From contig NZ_CP034998.1 of NCBI RefSeq assembly GCF_002531755.2, positions 2,232,001 to 2,296,000 of the forward strand: a stretch of 64,000 bases of DNA, read 5' to 3'. The notes beneath the pieces are model-generated. The model had not been told where the DNA came from, searched no databases, and saw only the letters and a list, made by a program, of their open reading frames with translations. Shown here piece after piece: positions 37,096 through 46,206 of this stretch. Positions within the stretch are counted from its first letter, which is position 1. The number at the start of each line of letters is the position of its first letter. Source of the stretch: Rhizobium acidisoli. Lineage in GTDB: Bacteria; Pseudomonadota; Alphaproteobacteria; Rhizobiales; Rhizobiaceae. The translations under genes and the position numbers were made by a program.

Positions 37096-37986
37096 TCACG
37101 GTTTTGTCATGCCATCACCATCCGGAAGCTCGTCGCCTGGGTCGGGGTCGGTCTTGGGGGCGCGGTCTGGGATCGCCAACGCCGACTGCTCCAGTTCTTC
37201 ATTCGATTGGGGGTTGGGACCGATCTCCACGACAAAGGCAGCATCGAAGCCAGTCCTCTCGCCCGGGTATCCTCTGGCATTCGAGATCACCCGAGTATTG
37301 CCAACGACATAGTCGTTTCGATGATGGACGTGACCGTGTGCCCACAAATTTGGTCCGGCCTCCCATAGCAAGTCTTCCAAGTCGGAAGCATAGGAAGCTG
37401 AGAGTGGATCGTGCCGGAAACCGAGGTCGATCGAACGCGGAGACGGTGCGTGATGCGTAACGACGACTGTCGTTAGCCCTGCCCGTTCTCGCAATTCATT
37501 GGCGATGAAATCGCGGGTCTCAAGATGTTTTCGATAGGCGTCAATGGGCTTGAATTTGCGAAACGGTTCCTTCGAGAATTTAATCTTCTTGTAGTCGTTC
37601 ATCCCGTGCGCGGCGTACGACATGGCGACTTCCGGATTACGGCCGAACAACCGAAAATCGCTCCAAAGAGCCCCTCCAATGAACCGGACATCATCGATGT
37701 CGACAGCCCCATTCTCAAGAAAATGGACGTTTGGAAAACGACCGGCGAACTCGTGGGCGTCCCGGATGCCTTCCTGCACGGACGCCGAATAAAACTCATG
37801 ATTTCCCGGCACGAAAACCACGGGGATGGCATGGGCAAAGGTATCGGCCAGCCATTGAAGGCTCGGGATGATGCCCTTGTCGAGAACGTCGCCAGCGCAA
37901 ACCATGACATCGGCGTCGTCTGGCGGAGACTGCAAAAATGGCTGTCCAAATTCCAAGTGGAGGTCTGAGAGGACCCAAAGTTTCAT
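37096..37986 (-). CDS. Calcineurin-like metallophosphoesterase
   Basis: A 296-residue metallophosphoesterase with all five metal motifs: SDLHLEF (residues 7-13), GDVLDKG, GNHEF, THHAPSP and HGHVHHRND. This family hydrolyses phosphomonoesters or diesters using two metal ions; substrates range from cyclic nucleotides to nucleic acids. The C-terminal 40 residues are acidic and proline-rich (PDPGDELPDGDG). It lies between the two DUF2442-like genes, 110-150 bp from each gene start or end, on the same strand, so it may belong to the same unit. Confidence 0.88.
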   Translation of the reverse strand: MKLWVLSDLHLEFGQPFLQSPPDDADVMVCAGDVLDKGIIPSLQWLADTFAHAIPVVFVPGNHEFYSASVQEGIRDAHEFAGRFPNVHFLENGAVDIDDVRFIGGALWSDFRLFGRNPEVAMSYAAHGMNDYKKIKFSKEPFRKFKPIDAYRKHLETRDFIANELRERAGLTTVVVTHHAPSPRSIDLGFRHDPLSASYASDLEDLLWEAGPNLWAHGHVHHRNDYVVGNTRVISNARGYPGERTGFDAAFVVEIGPNPQSNEELEQSALAIPDRAPKTDPDPGDELPDGDGMTKP

Positions 37987-38041
37987 GACTGCTGTCCCTA
38001 TTGCGGCAGAGGAAAAAAGAGGACCTGGTTAAGCGAGACAG

Positions 38042-39370
38042 TCAAAGCGCTAGTGATGGCCTGCTTGGGTAGAGCCAACCCATCACCGCCTTTCTCATCG
38101 AAATCGCCAATGCGTCGTGATAAATCTCAAGTGCGGACTTCGCTTCGGTGGCGGAAAGCCAACCGTCGCCCAGACGCCATCGGCGAAAAAACAATGCATT
38201 GAGACGATGGCATCGGGAATCGTCCACCATGCTTCGCAGATCAGCAGGCGTTGCTGGCGGCACGGTTTCGGCATCGGGAGGCGGACTAGACTTATCGGAC
38301 TTTTCGACATTCGGCGTCCGCATTGTCCAGGTCTCCTCGTTCACGGAGGTGACAATCGCGTCTATCTCAGAGCGGATGTCGTCCGGCACGCCCGCAGCGG
38401 CGTCGAAAGCCGCCCTGACAAACCTGGCATCGCTCACGAAATCGAGGTTCCACTCCGTCGGATTGTCCCGCCATAGGACCGTTTCGGCAGCTTTTGTCCA
38501 GCGCCCACCCTCTACGAGTCCGAGAGCCTCCAGCACTAAGTATGCGTTGAACGTAGCACGAGCCGGGCCGGCTCCATTGGCAGCCGCGATATTGGTTCCT
38601 GGCATGTCGCCGCGATCGTCCGTCTTCAGCGACGGAACGCGCCTATCCAACGGCCGGAATCGCAGCTGGCCGTTCTGGGCGGCGACATAGATGACCGCAA
38701 TCGAGATATCATCCCACCTTGGCGGCTCCTCGGGACGGGCTGGAAATCGTCGCGGCTTGGCTCCCCCCACAGTCTCATTCGCCTGCCCCAGTGCGACAAG
38801 CGCCGCGCACCCGATCTCATAGGCGGTCATGTAGTAGTGTTCCCACCCAGCCTCGCGACGGTAAGGCAATTCGTAGGAGAAAAATTCGGCAACTGGTCGA
38901 GCCCAAGCGGCGAACTCGGCTGCCTGCGTATCGTTATGTAGTCGGCCCATAGCGCGCGTCGCAATTTCTTCCATAAAACTCGGACGGCCGAAAATTCCAG
39001 CCATGAGCATCGCGATCTCGTGATTAAGCTCGAGCGTTTCCCAACGGAGGGCCGTCTCGCCAAGAACTTCGACCCCGGCGATGTCCTTCTCGGACGCTTC
39101 GGCCAGCCCATCGAGCGATCGAGCCGGAACCATGAAAGCCGAGCCGTTTTCGAACTCGATCACGATCCGGCGCGACGAGTAATCGTAGTAGGCATCACTC
39201 GGAGCCGGATGCTTCAATGGGAAATCGGCATCACGCTTGGTCTTGACTACAATGCGGCGTCCCAGCGGTTGAAAGCCCATCTCGTCGAGACCGGACCCAA
39301 GCGACTTTTCTCCGCCTTGGCCGATCTTGTCGCGGCGATTGACCCGCCTTCGTCGACGCCCCCGCACCAT
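38042..39370 (-). CDS. DUF2442-like protein coupled to FtsH-like protease
   Basis: A 442-residue protein. Residues about 65-150 match the DUF2442-like pattern (IVIEFENGSAFMVPARSLDG and AGVEVLGETALRWETLELNH); residues 160-260 share the helical domain of the shorter paralogue; the C-terminal 180 residues are specific. The ATG directly follows the TAG of the upstream AAA+ protease gene with no spacer, which points to translational coupling and a joint role, for instance substrate or adaptor protein for the protease. That role is inference. No catalytic motif is seen. Confidence 0.68.
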   Translation of the reverse strand: MVRGRRRRRVNRRDKIGQGGEKSLGSGLDEMGFQPLGRRIVVKTKRDADFPLKHPAPSDAYYDYSSRRIVIEFENGSAFMVPARSLDGLAEASEKDIAGVEVLGETALRWETLELNHEIAMLMAGIFGRPSFMEEIATRAMGRLHNDTQAAEFAAWARPVAEFFSYELPYRREAGWEHYYMTAYEIGCAALVALGQANETVGGAKPRRFPARPEEPPRWDDISIAVIYVAAQNGQLRFRPLDRRVPSLKTDDRGDMPGTNIAAANGAGPARATFNAYLVLEALGLVEGGRWTKAAETVLWRDNPTEWNLDFVSDARFVRAAFDAAAGVPDDIRSEIDAIVTSVNEETWTMRTPNVEKSDKSSPPPDAETVPPATPADLRSMVDDSRCHRLNALFFRRWRLGDGWLSATEAKSALEIYHDALAISMRKAVMGWLYPSRPSLAL

Positions 39371-41347
39371 CTATCCTTCTCCCATGCGGCGCGGCAGCTT
39401 CGCCAAGCTGACAGTGGGCATCCGGTGTCGTTGCACGATCTCAGCGACTTCGTCGCCGGACAACATTCTCGTTTCCATCAGACGTTCGACGATAGCATCC
39501 AGGGCCGTTCGCCTGGATCGAATGATGGACTTCACGCGGTCGAATTCGCTCTGCAGCAGGTCGTGAACACGCCTCCGGAACTCCGGGTTATACGTTCGCA
39601 GTCGCTCGAGTTGATCGACGGGGTCTTCGACGAGAAGGGTGTGCCCCATCCCGCGAGCACCCTCCAGCATAGTCGCAATCTCCGTCGCCCTGTTGAGGTC
39701 CGCGTCTTCAGAGCCCGAAGCGCCGTCGGAAAAGCAACCGAAGACTTCCTTTTCGGCGGCGATCCCGCCAAGGCAAACCGCGATCGCGTTCAGATAGTCG
39801 GCCCGCGTCTTTGCTCGAGCACCCATTTCGCCGTACTGTACGAAGCCGAGTTCGCTGGATTTCCCTTCGATCCGGTATCGGGAAATCCTGACTTCCGTCA
39901 CCTCTCCGTGGCCGATTTCCATTACGACGAGGGCATGACCTGCTTCATGGACAGCGAGATTGCGAACGAAGTCATCCGAAAGCTCCCTCAACGTTCGAAG
40001 TTGGGCAATGACGTGAATTCCCGAAAGAACCTCACGATGGCGTCGCGCTGCCCGCCTGGCGTCACGAGCGAGTTGTTCGATATCGGCCCCGGAGAAACCC
40101 TCGGTGGCCATGCAGAACATGTCGCCTTGTGAGGGATCAAGCTCGATACCGCTGTGGAATTTCAAGATCGACAGTCGTGATTGTGTGTCGGGCAGCGCGA
40201 TCTCGAAATGACGGTCGAGCCGTCCGGCACGCCGGATCGCCGGATCGAGCCTGTTGACATGGTTACATGCCGCGACGACCACCACACCTTCCCTGCCATG
40301 AAAACCGTCGAGAAGCTCGAGGAAACCGGCGATCGCGGCCGTCCAGTAGGAGTCGTTGTGATCACCGCTGTTCCGGCTGCCATACGTGTCTGCTTCGTCG
40401 ACAAAAAGTATGCTCGGCGCATTCTTTTTGGCTTCCGCGAAAGCCTTCCGCATGGCTCTCAAAAAGTGGTCAAGCGACCCCGCGCTTTGCCAAGTCGAAA
40501 ACGACCCGACGATGATGGATACGCCACAGCTGTTTGCCAGTGCACGCATGAAGGTTGTCTTTCCGGTTCCCGTCGGACCGGAAAGCAAGACCCCGTCGTC
40601 CACGTCCGCCCACTGGATGCGGCCCGCTCGGTAATCGTCGATGTCCTGGGCGAGATCATTCCCCCAGTCCACTACCGGCCCGTATCCGTGCATGTCCGCG
40701 AGCGTCGGCCCGCCGATCTTGGCGACCGGCGCAGCGGCCGGCGTGTCGGGTCGCGGATACTGCCTCAACCTCTGCAATGCCAGCGTGGGCGATCGACCTT
40801 CCTGGAAGGCCTTGTCCAGTCGTGACCACGGCTCCAACAGCAGTAAGCCGACGTCCCTGTCGGTGATGGGCAATCCCAAACGCTTGAAGGCGGCCTCGAC
40901 ATGGCTTCTGGTCCGCGCCGGGACATCAACCACCGCGTCCGCAAATAACCTTGCCTCGTCATCCAGCTCGGTCTTGGGCTCTTTGAGGAAGATTGCCCGG
41001 TCCGATCTCTGGACCTCAAATTGATTCCTGAAGGAATGACGGTCGCTCCAATCGCTGACGAACGGCCGAGTTCCCAGCTTGTAGTCAGCGACACACTTTA
41101 GAAAAACACGAGCCGCCGTGGTAAAGATGGGAACGCTGCCTTCCTCAGATAGGCAGAGGATCACCTTGAACTTCGCGTTCTTCTTGTTCCACGGCCGGGC
41201 TGCTGCCGCGATTAAGCAAAAGGCGAGATAGACCGGAAGGGTAATGAAGTCCTCGTCATCGGGTTGACTGAGCTTCCACGGCGGACGCGGCTTGCTTCTG
41301 GATGGCTGCACCGAGTTCACGATTTCAAGAAATTCCACGATATCCAT
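39371..41347 (-). CDS. Soluble FtsH-like AAA+ zinc protease
   Basis: A 658-residue protein. An N-terminal domain of about 200 residues is unfamiliar and has no clear membrane helix, unlike true FtsH. An AAA+ module follows: Walker A GPTGTGKTT (about 257-265), Walker B SILFVDEADTYG (about 312-323) and the arginine-bearing RRAGRLDRHF. The M41 protease domain has HEAGH (about 467-471) and a distal DGASGSEDADLNRAT stretch supplying the third zinc ligand. It should unfold and degrade proteins using ATP. I chose the ATG at 41347; a TTG one codon earlier is possible. It is the centre of an operon with the DUF2442-like gene downstream and two small genes upstream. Confidence 0.88.
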   Translation of the reverse strand: MDIVEFLEIVNSVQPSRSKPRPPWKLSQPDDEDFITLPVYLAFCLIAAAARPWNKKNAKFKVILCLSEEGSVPIFTTAARVFLKCVADYKLGTRPFVSDWSDRHSFRNQFEVQRSDRAIFLKEPKTELDDEARLFADAVVDVPARTRSHVEAAFKRLGLPITDRDVGLLLLEPWSRLDKAFQEGRSPTLALQRLRQYPRPDTPAAAPVAKIGGPTLADMHGYGPVVDWGNDLAQDIDDYRAGRIQWADVDDGVLLSGPTGTGKTTFMRALANSCGVSIIVGSFSTWQSAGSLDHFLRAMRKAFAEAKKNAPSILFVDEADTYGSRNSGDHNDSYWTAAIAGFLELLDGFHGREGVVVVAACNHVNRLDPAIRRAGRLDRHFEIALPDTQSRLSILKFHSGIELDPSQGDMFCMATEGFSGADIEQLARDARRAARRHREVLSGIHVIAQLRTLRELSDDFVRNLAVHEAGHALVVMEIGHGEVTEVRISRYRIEGKSSELGFVQYGEMGARAKTRADYLNAIAVCLGGIAAEKEVFGCFSDGASGSEDADLNRATEIATMLEGARGMGHTLLVEDPVDQLERLRTYNPEFRRRVHDLLQSEFDRVKSIIRSRRTALDAIVERLMETRMLSGDEVAEIVQRHRMPTVSLAKLPRRMGEG

Positions 41348-41663
41348 CAATGCCAGTCCCCCAATGGGCTAGGTCTCTCCCGGAGCCGTTCGCCCCGGAC
41401 TTCGACGCGCGTCCGGGAGTGATGCCGTCGAAAAGCCGTTCGTGCGAGGCGCAATCTTTAGGAAGGCTGGCAGTCACATTGGGTACGCCAGTCTTCTTGT
41501 TCCATCGCCGCAGCGCGGCGAGGACGCGGTGCCCGGTGAAAACTAGAATGGTTATGACGGTTCCGTCGATCGCTTGGTCGGACATCCACGCCGCGGACGG
41601 CTTGCCGCGGCGGCGTTTCGTCATTGTTGTATTCTCGTTCGGTAGACCCTGTTTTTCGATCAC
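41325..41663 (-). CDS. Small basic protein of the FtsH-like operon
   Basis: A 112-residue basic protein. Its GTG start overlaps the DUF6634 stop (GTGA) and its 3' end overlaps the protease gene by 23 bp, which is what supports it as real. It contains MTKRRRGKPSAAW and a hydrophobic stretch VITILVFTGHRVLAALRRW. No family is recognised. An internal ATG at 41624 is an alternative start. Confidence 0.45.
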   Translation of the reverse strand: MIEKQGLPNENTTMTKRRRGKPSAAWMSDQAIDGTVITILVFTGHRVLAALRRWNKKTGVPNVTASLPKDCASHERLFDGITPGRASKSGANGSGRDLAHWGTGIDGYRGIS

Positions 41664-42058
41664 AGCGTGTCCCTCAGAAAACTGGACTTTCCGCGAAGAC
41701 GTTCTCCCCAGTACTCTGGTTCGACGCGGGTGCCGAGGCGATACCAGCGGCTCATCGTCCGGGCTATTCCGCGATCCGGGTCGAAATAGAAAAGCTCGCT
41801 AGAAAATGCAGGTCTGCCGTCAGAGATATTTGGGTGTCCAAGTGGCCTACCAATCAGGCATGGAACCGCACGCTTGCCCAAGGTCCAACTGTTCATGGCA
41901 GCGTCAGGTGCTTGCGCCTCCTCACACCGATCGACGTCCTCCAGATCGTCCGCGAGACGTCGCAGGCATTTAATCAGGGACGACCGGGACATCCCAAACC
42001 ATTCGTGTAATGCCGAATCGCACTTACGCATTTTTGACGTCTCCGTTCTATGGGACAT
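41660..42058 (-). CDS. DUF6634 family protein
   Basis: A 132-residue protein with a GGAGA site before its ATG. The pattern CLRRLADDLEDVDR, then PCLIGRPLGHPNISDGR, then ARTMSRWYRLG matches what I recall of DUF6634, a small family common in rhizobial plasmids and islands with no known role. It is the first gene of the leftward operon leading to the FtsH-like protease, and is divergent from the double-HTH regulator. Confidence 0.65.
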   Translation of the reverse strand: MSHRTETSKMRKCDSALHEWFGMSRSSLIKCLRRLADDLEDVDRCEEAQAPDAAMNSWTLGKRAVPCLIGRPLGHPNISDGRPAFSSELFYFDPDRGIARTMSRWYRLGTRVEPEYWGERLRGKSSFLRDTL

Positions 42059-42159
42059 ATCGAATCTCCATAGACCGGCTATAAACGTTCAAATAGCAAA
42101 CGGAAGACTCCAAACTACAGTTATTGACAAGTAATTGGCCTGACCGGCTTTGTCGCCCT

Positions 42160-42717
42160 ATGAAGACACCGACTTCCGCCGACGCACTGCGGGCCGCACG
42201 AGCGCTGTTGGGCGTCTCGATCCGCGACCTTGAGCCCCGCGTCGGGTTGATGCGAAAGGCAATAGCCGCCTCGGAATCCGGAAATTCAACGATCCTCGAG
42301 CACAACCTCAAACTCATCGAGTTCTACGAGGCCGAGGGCATCGAATTTTTGGGCGACCTGTCGTTCGGAAAAAAAGTCGGTCGACCGGGTGCGAGGTGGA
42401 GAGCGCCAGACGATCGTTCCCTATCATCGTTAGCGGCCAGTGGGCTGAATTATCACACCGAAAGATTTCGCAATTCGTTCGCGGCCGCGCGAGCTCTGCT
42501 AGGTGACAAACAAAGTGTCATCGCAAAGGCCACGCGCCTCCCAGCGACAACTGTCAGCTCGCTCGAGCTCGGCCAACTGTGGCAAAACCCATCAGAAACT
42601 CTGCTTCAGTATTACATTGAAAGAGGCGTGGAATTCCTTGGCTGGCAGGATGCTGTCCGTCCAAACGTATATTTCGGTGTTGGCGTCAGGTGGGCAGCCG
42701 ACAAGGCACAAGACTGA
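42160..42717 (+). CDS. Regulator with two XRE-like HTH domains
   Basis: A 185-residue protein with two related halves: residues about 5-65 (ALRAARALLGVSIRDLEPRV and GLMRKAIAASESGN) and about 105-170 (SFAAARALLGDKQSVIAKAT and RLPATTVSSLELGQ), each an XRE-like helix-turn-helix ending in a similar FYEAEGIEFLG or YYIERGVEFLG motif. Duplication within one gene is evident. It is divergent from the DUF6634-protease operon, starting about 100 bp away, and is the natural candidate repressor for it. The ATG at 42160 is chosen over a TTG at 42124. Confidence 0.75.
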   Translation: MKTPTSADALRAARALLGVSIRDLEPRVGLMRKAIAASESGNSTILEHNLKLIEFYEAEGIEFLGDLSFGKKVGRPGARWRAPDDRSLSSLAASGLNYHTERFRNSFAAARALLGDKQSVIAKATRLPATTVSSLELGQLWQNPSETLLQYYIERGVEFLGWQDAVRPNVYFGVGVRWAADKAQD

Positions 42718-42874
42718 GTTTATGGAATTGGGCAACGCACGCAGCGGACTTTATTATGGCGTGCGTAGGCGGTGAGCGCACCGTAACCAGAGGCGCGCCG
42801 CGCTCCTGACCACGCTCATCACGAAAACGCTCTCAATGGGACGTACCTTTCATAAAGCTTTGAAAACTAGAGAC

Positions 42875-42939
42875 GCGGGAAAAAATCTTGATTCCGAAGG
42901 GCGGATTTCTTCCGAATGAAGCGAAAAATTTTTTCCCGC
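42875..42939. repeat. Perfect 12-bp inverted repeat at island-core border
   Basis: GCGGGAAAAAAT at 42875-42886 is exactly complementary to ATTTTTTCCCGC at 42928-42939, with a further imperfect inner pair (ATTCCGAAG and CTTCCGAAT). It lies in a gene-free 396-bp stretch between the last island gene and the first core-like gene. It could be a bidirectional terminator or part of a mobile-element end. Confidence 0.55.
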
Positions 42940-43113
42940 CATAAGGTCGGCACGTCGCACGCTCGGGCAAACGCTGATCATTCAATATCTCTGATGTTAT
43001 CCATAAGCTCTATTCGTTTGAATGATGGGTCCCGGAGGCCCATATTGTGATCACGGACATGGACGAACCTCCCATCGATGACCATGCCCTGACCTAAAGA
43101 AAGGAACCGGAAA

Positions 43114-43314
43114 ATGACCACGCTCACCTATCGCGGTGGCGGCAAGCCCTTCACCTCCGGCGCAGGCCGCTTCGATCTGGCAAATTATGCCCGCAAGCTC
43201 GTGCTCGCCTGGACCCGCTGGCGGACCGCCCGTGAAATCGAAGCTATGCCCTTCGACATCCGCAAGGACATCGGCTGGCCGAGCACGGACGACAACAAAC
43301 ACCGGACCATGTAA
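43114..43314 (+). CDS. DUF1127 small protein
   Basis: A 66-residue protein with an AAAGGA ribosome site. It has the short Arg-rich DUF1127 motif: LAWTRWRTAREIEAMPFDIR and KDIGWP at the C-terminal half. In alphaproteobacteria such small proteins affect RNA turnover and phosphate or stress responses, often under stress sigma factors. The gene is monocistronic, ended by a terminator at 43342. Confidence 0.88.
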   Translation: MTTLTYRGGGKPFTSGAGRFDLANYARKLVLAWTRWRTAREIEAMPFDIRKDIGWPSTDDNKHRTM

Positions 43315-43341
43315 TGAATGCGACATTCCTCCTAAGATGAG

Positions 43342-43374
43342 GGCGGCGTCTGCATCACGCAACGCCGCCTTTTT
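43342..43374 (+). terminator. Rho-independent terminator after DUF1127 gene
   Basis: GGCGGCGT pairs with ACGCCGCC across a 12-nt loop and is followed by TTTTTCG. It lies 28 bp after the DUF1127 stop codon. Confidence 0.85.
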
Positions 43375-43597
43375 CGTGGCTTGACCGTTCCTTCCCAGGC
43401 CGTTTTCAGCCTTGAAGTTCAGTCGCCTGTCAGCCCGTTCTTTGCTCCATCTGCAGCCCTCCTCGCGGTTTGACTGGCGAGATCGCGACCAATGTCGCAT
43501 ATTTGCTCTTCCCGGCCGCATTTTTCCATGCCAGTGTCGCTTTCAGGACATCGGCGCGACGCATTCCGCGCAACGAATATGTCATCGTTCCTCGAGC

Positions 43598-44632
43598 ATG
43601 GATTTCGCTATGAACAGGATGCAGATCAAGAAGCGTTCGCTGGTCTTCTTTATGGTACCGCAATTCACCATGCTGCCCTTTTCGGCGGCCGTGGACACTT
43701 TGCGCATCGCCAATCGCATGCTCGGCTATCAGGCCTATACCTGGCGGCTCGCCTCTCTCGACGGGGATAAGGTCTATTCTTCGTGCGGCATCGGCGTCGA
43801 GGCCAATTCCTCGCTCGCCGAGGAGCGCCGCCATCTCGGCGGCGAAAACCGGCCGGGCATGGTGCTCGTCTGTTCCGGCATCGATGTCGAGCAGTTCAAC
43901 AACAAGTCGGTCAATGCCTGGCTGCGTGAATGCTACAATCGCGGCGTTGCCGTCGGCAGCCTCTGTACGGGCGCACATGTGTTGGCCCAGGCCGGCCTGC
44001 TGAACGGCAAGCGCTGCGCCATCCACTGGGAAAACCTGCCGGGCTTTTCGGAAGCCTTCCCGCAGGCCGAAGTCTATGCCGATCTCTACGAGATCGACGG
44101 CAATCTCTATACCTGCGCCGGCGGCACCGCCTCGCTTGACATGATGCTGAACCTCGTCGGCGAGGATTTCGGCGAAAGCCTCGTCAATCGCATCTGCGAG
44201 CAGCACCTGACCGACCGCGTGCGCAACCCGCATGACCGCCAGCGCCTGCCGCTGCGCGCCCGCCTCGGCGTGCAGAACGCCAAGGTGCTGTCGATCATCG
44301 AGCTGATGGAAGGCAATCTCGCCGAGCCGCTGTCGCTGATCGAGATCGCCGACGGCGCCGGTCTCTCGCGCCGCCAGATCGAGCGGCTGTTCCGCCAGGA
44401 GATGGGCCGCTCGCCGGCCCGCTACTATCTGGAAATCCGCCTCGATCGCGCCCGCCACCTGCTGGTGCAGTCCTCGATGCCCGTCGTCGAGGTCGCAGTC
44501 GCCTGCGGCTTCGTCTCGGCCTCGCACTTTTCCAAGTGTTATCGCGAACTCTACCATCGCTCGCCGCAGCAGGAGCGCGCCGAGCGCAAGATGACCATGG
44601 CGACCGCGCGTCAACAGGCGGTCGCGGCCTGA
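43598..44632 (+). CDS. GlxA family transcriptional regulator (DJ-1/PfpI plus AraC HTH)
   Basis: A 344-residue regulator. Residues about 12-180 are a DJ-1/PfpI (class I amidotransferase-like) domain including GVAVGSLCTGAHVLAQAGLL; the C-terminal 100 residues are an AraC-type double HTH (SLIEIADGAGLSRRQIERLF and PVVEVAVACGFVSASHFSKC). GlxA-type regulators often control amino acid or quaternary amine catabolism. No target operon adjoins it. Starts at 43598, 43610 and 43619 are all possible; the first is given. Confidence 0.85.
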   Translation: MDFAMNRMQIKKRSLVFFMVPQFTMLPFSAAVDTLRIANRMLGYQAYTWRLASLDGDKVYSSCGIGVEANSSLAEERRHLGGENRPGMVLVCSGIDVEQFNNKSVNAWLRECYNRGVAVGSLCTGAHVLAQAGLLNGKRCAIHWENLPGFSEAFPQAEVYADLYEIDGNLYTCAGGTASLDMMLNLVGEDFGESLVNRICEQHLTDRVRNPHDRQRLPLRARLGVQNAKVLSIIELMEGNLAEPLSLIEIADGAGLSRRQIERLFRQEMGRSPARYYLEIRLDRARHLLVQSSMPVVEVAVACGFVSASHFSKCYRELYHRSPQQERAERKMTMATARQQAVAA

Positions 44633-44688
44633 GAGTTTGAAAGAGCGCGCCGCCTGAAATGAAAGGGCGGCGCCTTGCCAGAATGGCT

Positions 44689-46020
44689 CTATTGCGCCGC
44701 TTCTTCCGTCATCCTGGCGTCGGAAAAGACTTGGTTGCGGCCTCGGTGCTTGGCCATGTAGAGGAACTGGTCAGCGGCGTTGAGATAGTTCTCGAAGGTT
44801 TCGTAGCCCTCGATTTCGGCGATGCCGATCGAGATGGTGACGCCGAGTTCCTCGTCGTCGGCCGTCACCTTCAGCCGCGAGATGTCCGAGCGGATCTCGT
44901 CGCAGAGTTTGGTCGCGGCAGCCGAATCCATCTGCGGGAAAAGGATGGCGAATTCTTCGCCGCCAAGCCGCGAGAGCAGATTGTCGCTGCCCTCGAAGAT
45001 CGTGAACAGCCTGTTTGCGACAGCCTTCAGCACCTTGTCGCCGATCTCGTGGCCATAGGTGTCATTCAGCCGCTTGAAATGATCGATATCGAGAATGGCC
45101 ACCGAACTCGGCACTTTCAGCCGCAGGCACTCGTTCACCAGCTTCGGGCCGTTGTCGTAGAAATAGCGGCGGTTGTAGAGTCCGGTCAGGTAGTCGCAGG
45201 CCGCCGCCGCTCGCAACTGCCGCATCTGCGCCAGCGTTTCGGCATTGTTGGCGATGCGGCATTGCAATTCCTCGGCGACGAAGGGACGGTAGACGAAATC
45301 GCTGGCGCCGGCCTTCAGGAAACTGGCAGACAGCATGCGGTCGTTGGAGGAGGAGACGCCGATGACGCGCAGTCTGTCGGAACCGAAGCGATGGCGGATA
45401 CGCCGCGTCAGCTCGTAGCCGCTCATATCGGGCATATGGTGGTCGGTGACGACGAGTTCGATATCGCTGTAAGCCTCGAGCGCGGCTAGCGCCTCGAGCC
45501 CCGAATTTGCCTCGACGACGAGATATTGCTGCGCCTTCAGGAGGTCGACCAGCACCTGGCGCACCGAGACGACATCATCGACGACGAGGACCCGCGTCTT
45601 GCGGTTGGAGATCGCCCGCCGAACGGTGGCGACCAGATTGTCGAGCGCGAATTCATTGTCCTTGAGCACATAATCGATGACATTGCGCTCCATGATCCTG
45701 TTGCGCGTGTTGAGATCGAATGTCGCGGTAAAGACGATCGCCGGGATATCGTGCTCGATCGTGCAGTCGAGCGCTTCGCCATAGGGCGAATCCGGCAGGT
45801 TGAGATCGACGACGGCCATGGTGTAGCCGTGACCGTCCTCGGCAAGTTCTTCGCGAAGAGCCTTCAGCGACGGGCAGGATTTGACTGCAAGGCCGAGCTC
45901 GGTCTGGAACCGATGGCAGAGCACAGCGGAAAACATCCGGGAATCTTCAACCAGAAGTATCTTGAGCCCGCCTGAACGGAGCCCGATGCCATCTCGCTGA
46001 AAATCCGCTTGAAAAGCCAC
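44689..46020 (-). CDS. PleD-like response regulator diguanylate cyclase (REC-REC-GGDEF)
   Basis: A 443-residue protein with two receiver domains (about residues 13-130, phospho-Asp in AVVDLNLPD; about 155-275, phospho-Asp in VVTDHHMPD) and a GGDEF domain (about 290-440) with an intact GGEEF signature in LSRLGGEEFAILF. It should make cyclic di-GMP when phosphorylated. The GTG at 46020 is chosen for its GGGGGA site; an earlier in-frame start at 46116 adds a non-conserved leader. The next gene upstream codes a related double-receiver protein, so they likely act in one pathway. Confidence 0.88.
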   Translation of the reverse strand: MAFQADFQRDGIGLRSGGLKILLVEDSRMFSAVLCHRFQTELGLAVKSCPSLKALREELAEDGHGYTMAVVDLNLPDSPYGEALDCTIEHDIPAIVFTATFDLNTRNRIMERNVIDYVLKDNEFALDNLVATVRRAISNRKTRVLVVDDVVSVRQVLVDLLKAQQYLVVEANSGLEALAALEAYSDIELVVTDHHMPDMSGYELTRRIRHRFGSDRLRVIGVSSSNDRMLSASFLKAGASDFVYRPFVAEELQCRIANNAETLAQMRQLRAAAACDYLTGLYNRRYFYDNGPKLVNECLRLKVPSSVAILDIDHFKRLNDTYGHEIGDKVLKAVANRLFTIFEGSDNLLSRLGGEEFAILFPQMDSAAATKLCDEIRSDISRLKVTADDEELGVTISIGIAEIEGYETFENYLNAADQFLYMAKHRGRNQVFSDARMTEEAAQ

Positions 46021-46206
46021 AGCCGCTATTCCCCCATGCGTCCGATGGCCCCGACTCGGCCCTCTCCCCGGCGCGGCGGACGATAACCGAGGGGCCTGCG
46101 CGCGTGAAGGGGACAAATGACGGCGTTACTTGTAATTGCAGAAATTCGATGACGGTCTGCGACCGTCATCTCCGCCCCGCTGGCGATGCCGATACTGGAA
46201 GGGCCG

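Noticed and set aside
43430..44614. 394-codon minus-strand frame opposite the GlxA-type regulator
   Set aside because: Antisense shadow; the plus-strand protein is a clear family member.
44646..44673. GC-rich hairpin after the GlxA-type gene as terminator
   Set aside because: Arms pair well but no T-run follows, so I do not list it as a terminator.
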